From contig JACWDZ010000002.1 in NCBI GenBank assembly GCA_014653815.1, positions 102,501 to 166,205 on the forward strand: 63,705 nt of DNA, read 5' to 3'. The notes under the pieces are model-generated. The model was not told the origin of the DNA. It did no database searches and saw only the letters and a program-made list of their open reading frames with translations. A program made the translations under genes and the position numbers. Positions 8,252 to 16,668 of the stretch are shown here, in pieces (positions within the stretch are counted from its first letter, which is position 1; the number at the start of each line of letters is the position of its first letter). The stretch comes from Pelagibacterales bacterium SAG-MED29. Its GTDB lineage: Bacteria > Pseudomonadota > Alphaproteobacteria > Pelagibacterales > Pelagibacteraceae.

Positions 8252-9154
8252 ATGAAGAAATATTTTAAAAAAGATCTTTCAAATAAATTTCCCACGAAGG
8301 ATATTACTTATGATGACAAGAAAAACAAATTACCTCTTTCAACCTCAAAGAAAAAAAAAAGAATTGTTGATCTAGGGAATGGAGTTAAATTTGGATCCCA
8401 TGATATACCAATTATAGCTGGACCTAATGGAGTCGAAAGTCATAAATTAATGTTAGATGTAGCAAAATGTTTAGTAAAAAATAAGATTAAAATTATTAGA
8501 GGCCATGCTTATAAACCTTTAACTTTTCCTTACAGATCTTCAAAATACAAGGAATCTAAAAATCAGGGAATGGATATCATGGATGATATTAAGAAAAGTT
8601 TTAAATTAAAGGTTGTTACAGAAATTACAGAAATAAAATATTTAGATAGAGTTTGTAAAACGGCTGATGTTTTACAAATAGGATCAAGAAATATGCAAAA
8701 TCTTGAGCTATTAAAGGAATGTGCATTAACAAAAAAACCATTGATCTTGAAAAGACATTTTGGAGCTAGCTTAAGAGATATGCTTGGAGCTGCTGAACAT
8801 ATATTAATAGAAGGAAATGAAAAATTAATTTTATGTGAGAGAGGAGTTTCTATACCACACACTCATAGAGATACCTCAAGGTTTGCTTTGGATATTCAAG
8901 CTATTCCTGCTTTGAAGGAAATAACAAATTTTCCAATTATTTCAGATCCTAGTCACGCGTCTTTTTGGGCACCCTGGGTTCCAAGCTTAACTTTTGCATC
9001 GATAGCGGCCGGATGTGATGGATTGATTATAGAGATACACAAAAATCCAAAAAAATCTGCTGTTGACCCATTACAACCTTTAGATTTTAGACAATTTAAA
9101 AACTTACTTAAAATTTCAAGAGCTGTGGCAAGATCAATTAAAAGAAAAATTTAA
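8252..9154 (+). CDS. DAHP/KDO8P-synthase family (PEP-condensing) aldolase with Asn in place of the metal Cys
   Basis: 300 residues, closest in layout to type I-beta DAHP synthase: LGNG at 41-44, IAGPNGVES at 55-63, KPLTFPYRSS at 88-97, LKRHF and LCERG, DPSH ending at His235, IIEIH with Glu261, Asp272. The family condenses PEP with an aldose phosphate to give a 3-deoxy-2-ulosonate. Two departures stand out. The metal-ligand Cys of AGPCS is Asn59, as in metal-independent KDO8P synthases, and the KPRTS arginine of DAHP synthases is Leu90. His, Glu and Asp ligands remain. The ATG at 8252 follows the previous stop by 7 bp; a longer reading frame from 8207 would overlap that gene. It could be a metal-independent synthase for an unusual surface ulosonate. 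Confidence 0.78.
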   Translation: MKKYFKKDLSNKFPTKDITYDDKKNKLPLSTSKKKKRIVDLGNGVKFGSHDIPIIAGPNGVESHKLMLDVAKCLVKNKIKIIRGHAYKPLTFPYRSSKYKESKNQGMDIMDDIKKSFKLKVVTEITEIKYLDRVCKTADVLQIGSRNMQNLELLKECALTKKPLILKRHFGASLRDMLGAAEHILIEGNEKLILCERGVSIPHTHRDTSRFALDIQAIPALKEITNFPIISDPSHASFWAPWVPSLTFASIAAGCDGLIIEIHKNPKKSAVDPLQPLDFRQFKNLLKISRAVARSIKRKI

Positions 9155-9176
9155 TTTACTAAGTTCTTTTTTTAAA

Positions 9177-10010
9177 ATGACAAAAAAATTTAAAAGAGTA
9201 ATAGCAAGGTTAGACGTTAAAGGCCCAAATGTAGTTAAAGGAGTCCAAATGGAAGGTCTAAGAGTTTTAGGCCAGCCAGAAGAATTTGCAGAGTATTATT
9301 ATAATCAAAACGCTGATGAAATAATTTTTTCTGATATTGTTGCAAGTCTCTATGGAAGAAATAATTTAATAGACGTAGTTTCTAAAACAGCAAAAAATAT
9401 ATTTATTCCCTTGATAGTAGGCGGTGGTATAAGGACTTTAAAAGATATTTATGATCTGCTCAGAGCAGGGGCAGATAAAATTTCTCTTAATTCTGCTGCG
9501 ATAAAGAATCCTAAATTTATTCAAGAAGCGGTAAAAGAATTTGGTTCTTCAACTATCACGATTTCAGTCGAGGTAAATTTCTTGAATAATAAATATGAAA
9601 TTTTCTACAACAATGGAAGAGAACCAGCAAATATTGATTTAAATGAATGGATTAATGAATGTCAAGATAGAGGCGCCGGTGAAATATTATTAAGCGCAAT
9701 ACATAAAGATGGCACTGGCAAAGGTTATGATACAAATTTAATCGATCAAGTTAAAGAAATTGTTTATATACCTCTAATTGTTCAAGGAGGAGCAGGATCT
9801 ATTAAAGATATTGAGCATGTATCAAACTATGAAATTGACGGTATCGTTTTATCATCAGCATTACATTATACAAAAATTTTACAAGACGACAATGTTTATA
9901 GAGAAGGTTCGTTAGAAGGTAATAAAGAATTTTTGAAAAGCAAAAAAAACTTTTTAAATTTTGAAAAACTCAACATCGAAATGATAAAAAAAGCAGTTAG
10001 CAATTTATAA
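9177..10010 (+). CDS. hisF: HisF2-like imidazole glycerol phosphate synthase cyclase paralogue for sugar amidination
   Basis: A 277-residue (beta/alpha)8 barrel of the HisF family. The first catalytic Asp is kept (RLDVKG, Asp13), and the phosphate loops VGGGIRT and QGGAG are present. The second catalytic Asp of HisF (Asp130 in Thermotoga) is Glu132 (SVEVN). With hisH and the amidotransferase directly downstream (3 and 1 bp gaps), this matches the HisF2-HisH2-WbpG/PseA set. In that set glutaminase ammonia is passed through the barrel to make acetamidino sugars such as amidino-pseudaminic or -legionaminic acid. It is probably not the histidine-pathway enzyme. Confidence 0.85.
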   Translation: MTKKFKRVIARLDVKGPNVVKGVQMEGLRVLGQPEEFAEYYYNQNADEIIFSDIVASLYGRNNLIDVVSKTAKNIFIPLIVGGGIRTLKDIYDLLRAGADKISLNSAAIKNPKFIQEAVKEFGSSTITISVEVNFLNNKYEIFYNNGREPANIDLNEWINECQDRGAGEILLSAIHKDGTGKGYDTNLIDQVKEIVYIPLIVQGGAGSIKDIEHVSNYEIDGIVLSSALHYTKILQDDNVYREGSLEGNKEFLKSKKNFLNFEKLNIEMIKKAVSNL

Positions 10011-10013
10011 TTT

Positions 10014-10658
10014 ATGAGCCCAAAGTGTTTAATACTAGATTATGGCATGGGAAATATTAAAAGCATTAAAGCTGCATGTGAATATAGTGATATAGAAACA
10101 ATTGTCTCAAATAAAAAAAAAGATATTAATAGCAGCAATGCTTTAATACTTCCCGGTGTAGGAAGTTTTAAAAAAGCAATGGAGAACTTAACAAATCTTG
10201 ATTTATTGGAAGTAATTAAAGATCAAGCTCTAAACAATAAGCCAATCTTAGGCATCTGCTTAGGAATGCAACTTTTATTTGAAGAGAGTGAAGAATTTGG
10301 TAAAACAATTGGGCTAGGATTAGTCAAGGGTAGAGTTAAAAAATTTGATATAAAAAAAATAAACAATAATAAGATACCACACGTTGGCTGGTCTTCTATT
10401 TTTAAAAATAAACAAAAATGGGAAGATACTATTTTAGCAAAAATTGAAGAAAACCAAAAAATGTACTTTGTTCACTCATTTTATGTCGAAGCTCAAGATG
10501 AAAGCGTTATATCTTCAAAGACAAATTACGGAGGGTTTAATTTTTGCTCTTCAGTAAATAAAGAAAATCTGTTTGCAACACAGTTTCATCCAGAAAAAAG
10601 TGGTCGGGAAGGTCTAAAAATATTTAATGAATTTAGTAAAGTAATTAAACAAAATTAA
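10014..10658 (+). CDS. hisH: HisH2-like glutamine amidotransferase subunit
   Basis: A 214-residue class-I glutaminase. It opens with LDYGMGNIKS, has a PGVGSF loop, the nucleophile Cys82 in GICLGMQ, and the catalytic His and Glu in QFHPEKS near the C terminus. All three triad residues are present. It hydrolyses glutamine and channels ammonia to its HisF partner, the gene just upstream. Placement before the N-acetyl-sugar amidotransferase points to nitrogen supply for glycan amidination rather than histidine synthesis. Confidence 0.88.
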   Translation: MSPKCLILDYGMGNIKSIKAACEYSDIETIVSNKKKDINSSNALILPGVGSFKKAMENLTNLDLLEVIKDQALNNKPILGICLGMQLLFEESEEFGKTIGLGLVKGRVKKFDIKKINNNKIPHVGWSSIFKNKQKWEDTILAKIEENQKMYFVHSFYVEAQDESVISSKTNYGGFNFCSSVNKENLFATQFHPEKSGREGLKIFNEFSKVIKQN

Positions 10659-10659
10659 T

Positions 10660-11886
10660 ATGGATAAAAATAAAACTTGTTATAATCTCCCTGAAAAAAT
10701 AGTTTTTTGTAAGTATTGTGTTCTCTCAAATCAAAGACCTCACTCAGTAGCAGAATTTAAACATAAAAAAAATCGTGAGGGAGCTGTTTATTTAGAAATT
10801 GATAAAAACGGAAAATGCGATGCATGTAAGATGGCCGAATGGAAAAAAGATAAAATCAATTGGATAAAAAGAGAAAAAGAACTTATGGAACTTTGCGACA
10901 AATACAGAAAAAAAGATGGAAGTTATGATTGTATTGTTCCAGGGAGTGGAGGAAAAGATAGTAGTTTTCAATCTTATATACTCAAAAACAAATACGGAAT
11001 GAACCCGCTTACAGTTACTTGGCCTCCAATAATGTATACTGACTATGGTTATAAAAATTTTAAGAGTTGGATTGATACTGGCTATGACAATATATCTTTT
11101 CATCCAAATGGAGACGTGATGAAGAAATTAGTGTCATTATCTACAAAAAATTTATTACATCCCTTTCAGGCTTTTATTTTAGGTCAATATAATATGCCTC
11201 CTAAAATTGCTTCAAAATACGATATAAAATTAATATTTTATGGAGAAACTCACGCTGACTATGGAAGTCCAATTATTGAAACCAGCAAATCATTAAGAAG
11301 TAAATCTTTTCATACCTTTTCAAACCTAAAAGATATTTATATAGCTGGAACAAAGTATTCAGATTTAAGAGAGAAATATAAATTTTCAGAACGTGATTTA
11401 AGTAATTTTTTACCGATGAAAGAAGAGGAATATGAGAAATCTGACATAAAGGTTCTTGCACTTGGTTATTACCTAAGATGGGAGCCTCAAGAAGTTTATT
11501 ATCATGCAGTTGAAAACTCTGGTTTCAAGCCTAGACCATTTCGTTCACAGGGAACATATAGTAAATACAGCAGTATCGACGATAAAGTAGATGATCTACA
11601 TTATTATACAACTTATATTAAATTCGGAATTGGCAGAGCTACGTACGACGCTGCTCATGAAATAAGAAACAAACATATCACTAGAGATGAAGCAGTTGAA
11701 TTAGTGGAAAAATATGACGGTGAATTTCCCGATAGATACTTTAAAGAAATTATGGAGTATATAAATATTAAACCTGAAGAATTTTTTGAAATATGTGATA
11801 AATTTAGATCTCCTCATCTTTGGACTAAAAAATCAAACTCTTGGAAATTAAGACATACTGTAGGCAAAAGAGGAGAGGACGATTAA
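10660..11886 (+). CDS. N-acetyl sugar amidotransferase (WbpG/PseA/LegA family)
   Basis: 408 residues. The N terminus has two Cys pairs (FCKYC and CDAC, about residues 17-46), typical of this family and probably metal-binding, followed by an ATP-pyrophosphatase loop PGSGGKDSS near residue 95. The family converts an acetamido group on a sugar to acetamidino using ammonia from HisH/HisF. WbpG acts in Pseudomonas O-antigen synthesis, and PseA/LegA-type proteins act on pseudaminic or legionaminic acid. Starting 1 bp after hisH, it completes the three-gene amidination module. The target is presumably the nonulosonic acid made by the three genes that follow (inference). Confidence 0.88.
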   Translation: MDKNKTCYNLPEKIVFCKYCVLSNQRPHSVAEFKHKKNREGAVYLEIDKNGKCDACKMAEWKKDKINWIKREKELMELCDKYRKKDGSYDCIVPGSGGKDSSFQSYILKNKYGMNPLTVTWPPIMYTDYGYKNFKSWIDTGYDNISFHPNGDVMKKLVSLSTKNLLHPFQAFILGQYNMPPKIASKYDIKLIFYGETHADYGSPIIETSKSLRSKSFHTFSNLKDIYIAGTKYSDLREKYKFSERDLSNFLPMKEEEYEKSDIKVLALGYYLRWEPQEVYYHAVENSGFKPRPFRSQGTYSKYSSIDDKVDDLHYYTTYIKFGIGRATYDAAHEIRNKHITRDEAVELVEKYDGEFPDRYFKEIMEYINIKPEEFFEICDKFRSPHLWTKKSNSWKLRHTVGKRGEDD

Positions 11887-11890
11887 AAGC

Positions 11891-12622
11891 ATGACAAGAA
11901 ACATATTTGTTCATATTGCCGCGAGAGGGGGTTCCAAAAGTGTTAAGAATAAAAATATTAGAAATTTTGATGGAAGACCATTAATTGTCTGGTCTCTTTT
12001 ACAAGCAAAAGAATTAAAAAAAAGATTTAAAAAAAAGATAAAAATTGTGGTTAGTTCTGACTCAAAAAAAATTCTTAAAATTTCTAAAGATTATGGCACT
12101 GATTTATTAATAAAAAGACCGAGAAAATTATCAAGCGACTTTTGTTCAAAATTTTTTGTTTGGAAACATAGTGTTAAAATAATTACTGAAAAATATAATT
12201 TATCAAATCAAGATATTTTTCTTGATTTAGATTGCACATGTCCATTAAGGAAATTTGAAGATATATATAAAATTTTAAACTTATTTCTTAAAAGAAAAAA
12301 AGAAAATAAGTTTTTTGACGGGATTATAACCACGACAATAGCTAAAAAAAATCCATATTTTAATCTTGTTGAATTGAATAAAAACAAACAACTTAAAATT
12401 TCAAAAAAAATCAATAAAATGCCAGTGAGAAGACAAGATGCTCCTAAAGTATTTGAACACGTGGCAAGTATTTATGCTCTGAAGCCAAATTTTATTAAAA
12501 ATAAGAAATCGCTTATGTCTGGTAAACTTTATGGTTTTGATGTTGATCCATCATCTTCAATAGACATTGATAGCAATTTAGACTTTAAACTAGTATCTGT
12601 CTTAAAAAAATTTAAAAATTAA
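11891..12622 (+). CDS. neuA: CMP-nonulosonate (neuraminate/legionaminate-type) cytidylyltransferase, second copy
   Basis: 243 residues. The CTP signature is AARGGSKS (residues 9-16) in place of the common PARGGSKG. RRQDAPKVFEH lies near residue 180 and DVDPSSSIDID near the C terminus, with the acidic metal/CTP residues. It activates a nonulosonic acid as its CMP derivative. It lies 4 bp after the amidotransferase and abuts neuB, so this is the cytidylyltransferase that belongs to the neuB-neuC product. The RRQD stretch fits LegF/PtmB-type enzymes better than classical sialic NeuA, but that is a judgement from memory. Confidence 0.82.
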   Translation: MTRNIFVHIAARGGSKSVKNKNIRNFDGRPLIVWSLLQAKELKKRFKKKIKIVVSSDSKKILKISKDYGTDLLIKRPRKLSSDFCSKFFVWKHSVKIITEKYNLSNQDIFLDLDCTCPLRKFEDIYKILNLFLKRKKENKFFDGIITTTIAKKNPYFNLVELNKNKQLKISKKINKMPVRRQDAPKVFEHVASIYALKPNFIKNKKSLMSGKLYGFDVDPSSSIDIDSNLDFKLVSVLKKFKN

Positions 12623-13666
12623 ATGAGAAAATTTAAAATAGAAAACAGGTTGGTAGGCGAAGGCTCAGTGCCACTTATAATTGCCGAACTTGGTATAAAT
12701 CACAATGGTTCTTTAGATAATGCAATTTATTTAGCCGATAAAGCAATACAGGCTGGAGCTGAAATAATAAAGCATCAAACTCATATCCCATCAGACGAAA
12801 TGAGTCATCATGCTAAAAAAATTATACCGCTTAATGCTAAAAAAAATATTTATGATTTAATTTCAAAGTGTTCATTAAAAGAGAAAGATGAAAAAAAATT
12901 AATGAATTATATTAAATCAAAAAAAACAATTTTTATTAGCACACCTTTTTCCAGAGCTGCAGCTGACAGACTCGCAAGGTTCAAAATACCTGCATTTAAA
13001 ATTGGTTCAGGAGAGTGCAATAACTATCCTTTGATTGAACATATATGTAAGTATAAAAAACCAATAATTTTAAGCACAGGAATGAATTCAATTTTATCAG
13101 TTAAACCCTCTGTAAAAATAATTGAAAAATACAAAATACCTTATGCCTTACTTCATTGTACAAATCTATATCCAACTCCAGATAAACTAGTAAGATTAAA
13201 TTGCATGCTCCAACTTAAGGAAGCTTTTCCCAACGCAGTTATTGGACTATCAGACCATACAGTTAATAATTATTCTAGCTATGCAGCACTAGGTTTAGGA
13301 GCAAGTATTATTGAAAAGCATTACACTGACACAAAAAAAAGAAAGGGCCCAGATATTTCTGCATCAATGGATAAAAAAGAGTTTTCAGATCTTTTGAAAG
13401 CATCAAAAACAATCTTTGAAAATTTAAAATTTAAAAAGAAAAAATTGCCAACTAAAGAAGAGAAATCTACAATGAGATTTGCTTTTGCTTCAGTGGTCTC
13501 AATAAAAAATATTACAAAAGGGGAAAAGTTCTCAAAAAAAAATATTTGGGTAAAAAGACCTGGAACAGGAACTTTCTTAGCAAAAGATTTTTATAGGATA
13601 CTAGAAAAAAGAGCCTCTAGAAATATAAAAATTGATAGTTTTATAAATAAAAAAGATATTGCATGA
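12623..13666 (+). CDS. neuB: N-acetylneuraminate/legionaminate synthase (NeuB family)
   Basis: 347 residues. The TIM-barrel domain (about 1-280) has the NeuB hallmarks IAELGINHNG, STPFS, KIGSGE, STGM and GLSDHT, then IIEKHYTD and RKGPDISASM. A C-terminal SAF (antifreeze-like) domain follows (about 290-347). The enzyme condenses PEP with a ManNAc-type 6-carbon sugar to give a nonulosonic acid. GPDISASMD differs from the GPDHxxSL form common in sialate synthases and looks closer to legionaminate synthases (tentative). The gene abuts neuA and overlaps neuC by an ATGA junction, so the three are one translational unit. Confidence 0.9.
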   Translation: MRKFKIENRLVGEGSVPLIIAELGINHNGSLDNAIYLADKAIQAGAEIIKHQTHIPSDEMSHHAKKIIPLNAKKNIYDLISKCSLKEKDEKKLMNYIKSKKTIFISTPFSRAAADRLARFKIPAFKIGSGECNNYPLIEHICKYKKPIILSTGMNSILSVKPSVKIIEKYKIPYALLHCTNLYPTPDKLVRLNCMLQLKEAFPNAVIGLSDHTVNNYSSYAALGLGASIIEKHYTDTKKRKGPDISASMDKKEFSDLLKASKTIFENLKFKKKKLPTKEEKSTMRFAFASVVSIKNITKGEKFSKKNIWVKRPGTGTFLAKDFYRILEKRASRNIKIDSFINKKDIA

Positions 13667-14790
13667 AGAAAAAAATATTTTTTATAACTGCCACTAGAGC
13701 AGATTTTGGAAAATTAAAATCTTTAATTAAAATAACTTCAAAAAGCAAAAAGTTTGAAGTTAAAATAATTGTCACGGGCATGCATAACATGAGAGAATTT
13801 GGAAGCACTTATATGGAAGTAGAAAAAAATTTTGGAAAAAGAATCATTAGGCTAGAGAATCAAAAATTGGGAGACAATCTTAATGAAATATTAAAAAACA
13901 CTATTTATTATTTTTCTAAAATTGTTCAAAAACATAAACCAGATTTAATTGTTGTTCATGGTGACAGAATAGAAACTTTAGCTTGCGCTTTGGTAGGTTC
14001 AATGAGTCATATTCTTACAGCCCATATAGAGGGAGGAGAAGTATCTGGTACGATAGATGATACTATAAGGCATGCTGTTACTAAATTGTGTCATGTACAT
14101 TTTGTAGGCTCAATATCAGCGGGAACAAGAGTAAGAAATATGGGAGAAAAAAATTATGGTATTTTTAATATTGGTTCTCCCGACATCGATTTAATTCATA
14201 GCAAAAATTTACCATCAATCTCATTGGTAAAAAAAAGATATGAAATTGATTTCAAAGAATATGCAATTTTACTTTGGCATCCAGTAACTTCAGAGCTTAA
14301 AAATTTAAAAAATGAAACCACTAAATTGGTAAATTTTGTTAACCAGCTGGAGATGAATACAATAGTTATTTATCCGAACAATGATCCTGGATCTAAAATA
14401 ATTTTAGATATATACAAAAAATACTTAAATCGAAAAAAAACATTTTTACAGAGAAATTTTAGATTTGAATATTTTATAACTCTTCTTAAAAATGCAAAAT
14501 TCATAATTGGAAACTCAAGCTGTGGAATATATGAGGCACCTCAAGTTAACACTCCGGCAATTAATATTGGATCAAGACAACACAAAAGATCTAAGAGTAA
14601 AATGATTAAGAATATAAACATTCATGACCTGGAAATAAATACAATTAAAAACTTTTTAAAATCTTATAAAATTAGCAGAAAAAGTTATTATGGAGATGGT
14701 AATAGCTTTAAAAAATTTTTTAAAATAATAAATAAAAAAAGTTTTTGGCAGATTGATACTCAAAAGTATTTTAATGATAGAGTTAATTAA
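13663..14790 (+). CDS. neuC: UDP/GDP-GlcNAc-type 2-epimerase, hydrolysing (NeuC/LegG family)
   Basis: 375 residues, GT-B-like fold. It opens FFITATRADFGKL and has VVHGDRIETLA, HIEGGEVSGT, DDTIRHAVTK and IGNSSCGIYE, all typical of hydrolysing 2-epimerases that release ManNAc or its 2,4-diacetamido analogue for NeuB. The last gene of the operon, it ends in an 8-bp tail-to-tail overlap with the opposing oxidoreductase. No LegB dehydratase, LegC aminotransferase or LegH acetyltransferase is in the window. The sugar is therefore either plain ManNAc (sialic route) or is made by genes outside the window. Confidence 0.9.
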   Translation: MKKKIFFITATRADFGKLKSLIKITSKSKKFEVKIIVTGMHNMREFGSTYMEVEKNFGKRIIRLENQKLGDNLNEILKNTIYYFSKIVQKHKPDLIVVHGDRIETLACALVGSMSHILTAHIEGGEVSGTIDDTIRHAVTKLCHVHFVGSISAGTRVRNMGEKNYGIFNIGSPDIDLIHSKNLPSISLVKKRYEIDFKEYAILLWHPVTSELKNLKNETTKLVNFVNQLEMNTIVIYPNNDPGSKIILDIYKKYLNRKKTFLQRNFRFEYFITLLKNAKFIIGNSSCGIYEAPQVNTPAINIGSRQHKRSKSKMIKNINIHDLEINTIKNFLKSYKISRKSYYGDGNSFKKFFKIINKKSFWQIDTQKYFNDRVN

Positions 14791-15781
14791 CGTGTTCAAA
14801 TTTTTTTGATAAAATTGATTTTTTTGCAGCAAAGATAATTTTCTCTGCTTGAGAAATTGCTTTAAAAGCTGGACTTTTATATTTTTTGTTTTTAATTTTT
14901 TTTAATATATCTAAATTTTGTCTTTTAAAAATGCTATTACGATTTACTGAGAGTTTTGGTTTAATAGTTTTTGAAATATAATTTTTTTGAATTAATAAAT
15001 TTTTTTTATGTAAATTACATTTTATTTCCTCATCTTCGAAAATAATTTCAATAAATCTGTCCTCTTTATTCTTGTATGAGTAGTCTAGATTTATATTTGA
15101 AATAACCCCATTTTTTTTATGTTTAATAATCAGGATAATTGAATTTTCAACATTATTAGTTTTAAGTCGTGAATTTGTTTTTACACAAAAAACACTTTGG
15201 GCTTCGCCAAAAAAATTAATAGCTAGGTCTATTTCATGAGAACAAGTCAACAAAACACCTCCACCTAATTTTTTTTGAGATGCATAGGAATCTCTAAAAT
15301 CTTCCCAAGGGTGCCAATCAGGTAAAAAAGTTTTTAAATGAAAATTTGCATATCTTAATTTTTTTTGCTTTTTTTTAATAATCTTTTTCATTATCTTAAT
15401 CCTTGGATCAAACCTTAACTGATAACCGGGAAAAAGATTTATCTTAAATTTTTCATATAATTTTTTCATTTTATCTAAATCTAAATTGGTGGAAGCTAAC
15501 GGTTTCTCCACTAGAACATTAAGATTTTTAAAAATAATTTTTATCAAAGTCTTTACGTGTTTACTTGAGGGATTTGCTATTACAAAAAGAATAAATTTTT
15601 TATTTTTTATATCTTTAAGTTTAAAAATTTCTTTATATTGAAAATTTATCTTTACTTTAGATCTTTTTCTTTTTTCTCTATAAAAAAATATATTATAACC
15701 TAAGGACTTAAAAATTTGACCGTGTCTAATTCCTATCGAGCCTTTACCAATAATGCAGATATTTTTTTCATTTTTTACCAT
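14783..15781 (-). CDS. Gfo/Idh/MocA family oxidoreductase
   Basis: About 332 residues from the ATG at 15781, 335 if the upstream ATG at 15790 is used. I prefer 15781 because it overlaps the preceding SDR stop closely. The N-terminal Rossmann stretch is CIIGKGSIGIRHG, and the EKP motif carrying the conserved lysine follows at about residue 90 (LVEKPLAST). The substrate domain contains LTCSHEIDLA. It forms a two-gene unit with the SDR upstream. Probable NAD(P)-dependent sugar oxidoreductase; substrate unknown. Such pairs occur next to legionaminic-acid and flagellin-glycan genes (context). Confidence 0.78.
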   Translation of the reverse strand: MVKNEKNICIIGKGSIGIRHGQIFKSLGYNIFFYREKRKRSKVKINFQYKEIFKLKDIKNKKFILFVIANPSSKHVKTLIKIIFKNLNVLVEKPLASTNLDLDKMKKLYEKFKINLFPGYQLRFDPRIKIMKKIIKKKQKKLRYANFHLKTFLPDWHPWEDFRDSYASQKKLGGGVLLTCSHEIDLAINFFGEAQSVFCVKTNSRLKTNNVENSIILIIKHKKNGVISNINLDYSYKNKEDRFIEIIFEDEEIKCNLHKKNLLIQKNYISKTIKPKLSVNRNSIFKRQNLDILKKIKNKKYKSPAFKAISQAEKIIFAAKKSILSKKFEHVN

Positions 15782-16566
15782 GAAGTCCATCCGCCATCTA
15801 TTATAAATTCAGTCCCTGTCATATATAAGGAAGCATCAGAAACTAAGTATAAGATAGCAGCACTATAATCATTTTGATTAGCCATACGCTTAAGTGGAGT
15901 TAATTTTTCATAATTTTTTCTAAATTTTTTAGATTGACCCGGGCTTTTTATGCCACCAGGTACTAATATATTAGCCCTTAGCCCTTTGTCTCCATAATGT
16001 GTTGCCAAATATTTTGTGAAACCTATAACTGCAGATTTAGTTGTAGCATATCCAATTGGAGAGTTAATTCCAGAATTTCCGTATATATTTTTATTTGGAG
16101 CTACTTTACCGTAAGTCGAGGAGGTATTAAGAATTACTGAGTTTCGATTTTTTAGCAATAAGTTTATAAAATGTTTTGTGAGAAAAAACATTCCATTTAG
16201 ATTTACACTTAGAGTTTTATTCCATTCTAAAGATGGATATTTATCAAGACTACTAAAATATTTTTGATTTGGAATAATTTTTTTTGGATTTCCTTTATAA
16301 AATGCATGATTAATTAAAATGTTTAATTTTTTGTATTTTTTCAAAAACTTTTTTTTGAAGCTGATAATATTCCTTTCATCTTGAATATTTACTTTAAAAA
16401 AATTGTAGTTTTTAATTTTTTTTTTATTGTTATGTAGGTCTACATTTATAACTTCACACCCAGCATCAATTAAAGTATCAACAGTTTGAGATCCTATAAG
16501 TCCAGATCCACCCACTACAATTGCGGTTTTTCCAATCAAATTGAATTTATTTATAATTTTTGACAT
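15775..16566 (-). CDS. Short-chain dehydrogenase/reductase (SDR)
   Basis: 263 residues with the classical SDR pattern: the cofactor turn VGGSGLIGS near residue 18, NHA in the NNAG position, catalytic Ser in LNTSSTYG, and Tyr and Lys in YATTKSA, where the tyrosine and lysine are correctly spaced. A Gly-rich C terminus EFIIDGGW follows. It reduces or oxidises a carbonyl with NAD(P)H. Resemblance to PtmA-type proteins of glycan-modification loci is possible. It is transcribed divergently from the sulfotransferase-like gene across operator B (16637-16659). A TTCAAT-17 bp-TATTAT promoter-like pair lies in that gap, its -35 inside the palindrome. Confidence 0.82.
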   Translation of the reverse strand: MSKIINKFNLIGKTAIVVGGSGLIGSQTVDTLIDAGCEVINVDLHNNKKKIKNYNFFKVNIQDERNIISFKKKFLKKYKKLNILINHAFYKGNPKKIIPNQKYFSSLDKYPSLEWNKTLSVNLNGMFFLTKHFINLLLKNRNSVILNTSSTYGKVAPNKNIYGNSGINSPIGYATTKSAVIGFTKYLATHYGDKGLRANILVPGGIKSPGQSKKFRKNYEKLTPLKRMANQNDYSAAILYLVSDASLYMTGTEFIIDGGWTSW

Positions 16567-16636
16567 AAATAGTATTTTAACTAATAACTTTTAATATATA
16601 AAATAAAAAAAGTCTTGATAATGTGATAATACACAA

Positions 16637-16659
16637 TTATGTTCAAATATTGAACATAA
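16637..16659. promoter_or_regulatory. Operator-like palindrome B (10-base arms, GTTCAA-ATA-TTGAAC core)
   Basis: Perfect 10-base arms around ATA, in the 102-bp gap between the divergent SDR (ATG 16566, minus) and sulfotransferase-like gene (ATG 16669, plus). On the minus strand, TTCAAT inside the palindrome stands 17 bp before TATTAT (16631-16626), a reasonable promoter for the SDR pair. On the plus side the palindrome ends 9 bp before the ATG. A protein bound here could control both directions. Same core as A1, A2 and C2. Confidence 0.65.
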
Positions 16660-16668
16660 AAAATTTTG

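Noticed and set aside
14783-14810. GTTCAA at about 14793 as a sixth operator
   Set aside because: No TTGAAC partner at the right distance, and it lies within the coding tail of the oxidoreductase at a convergent junction.
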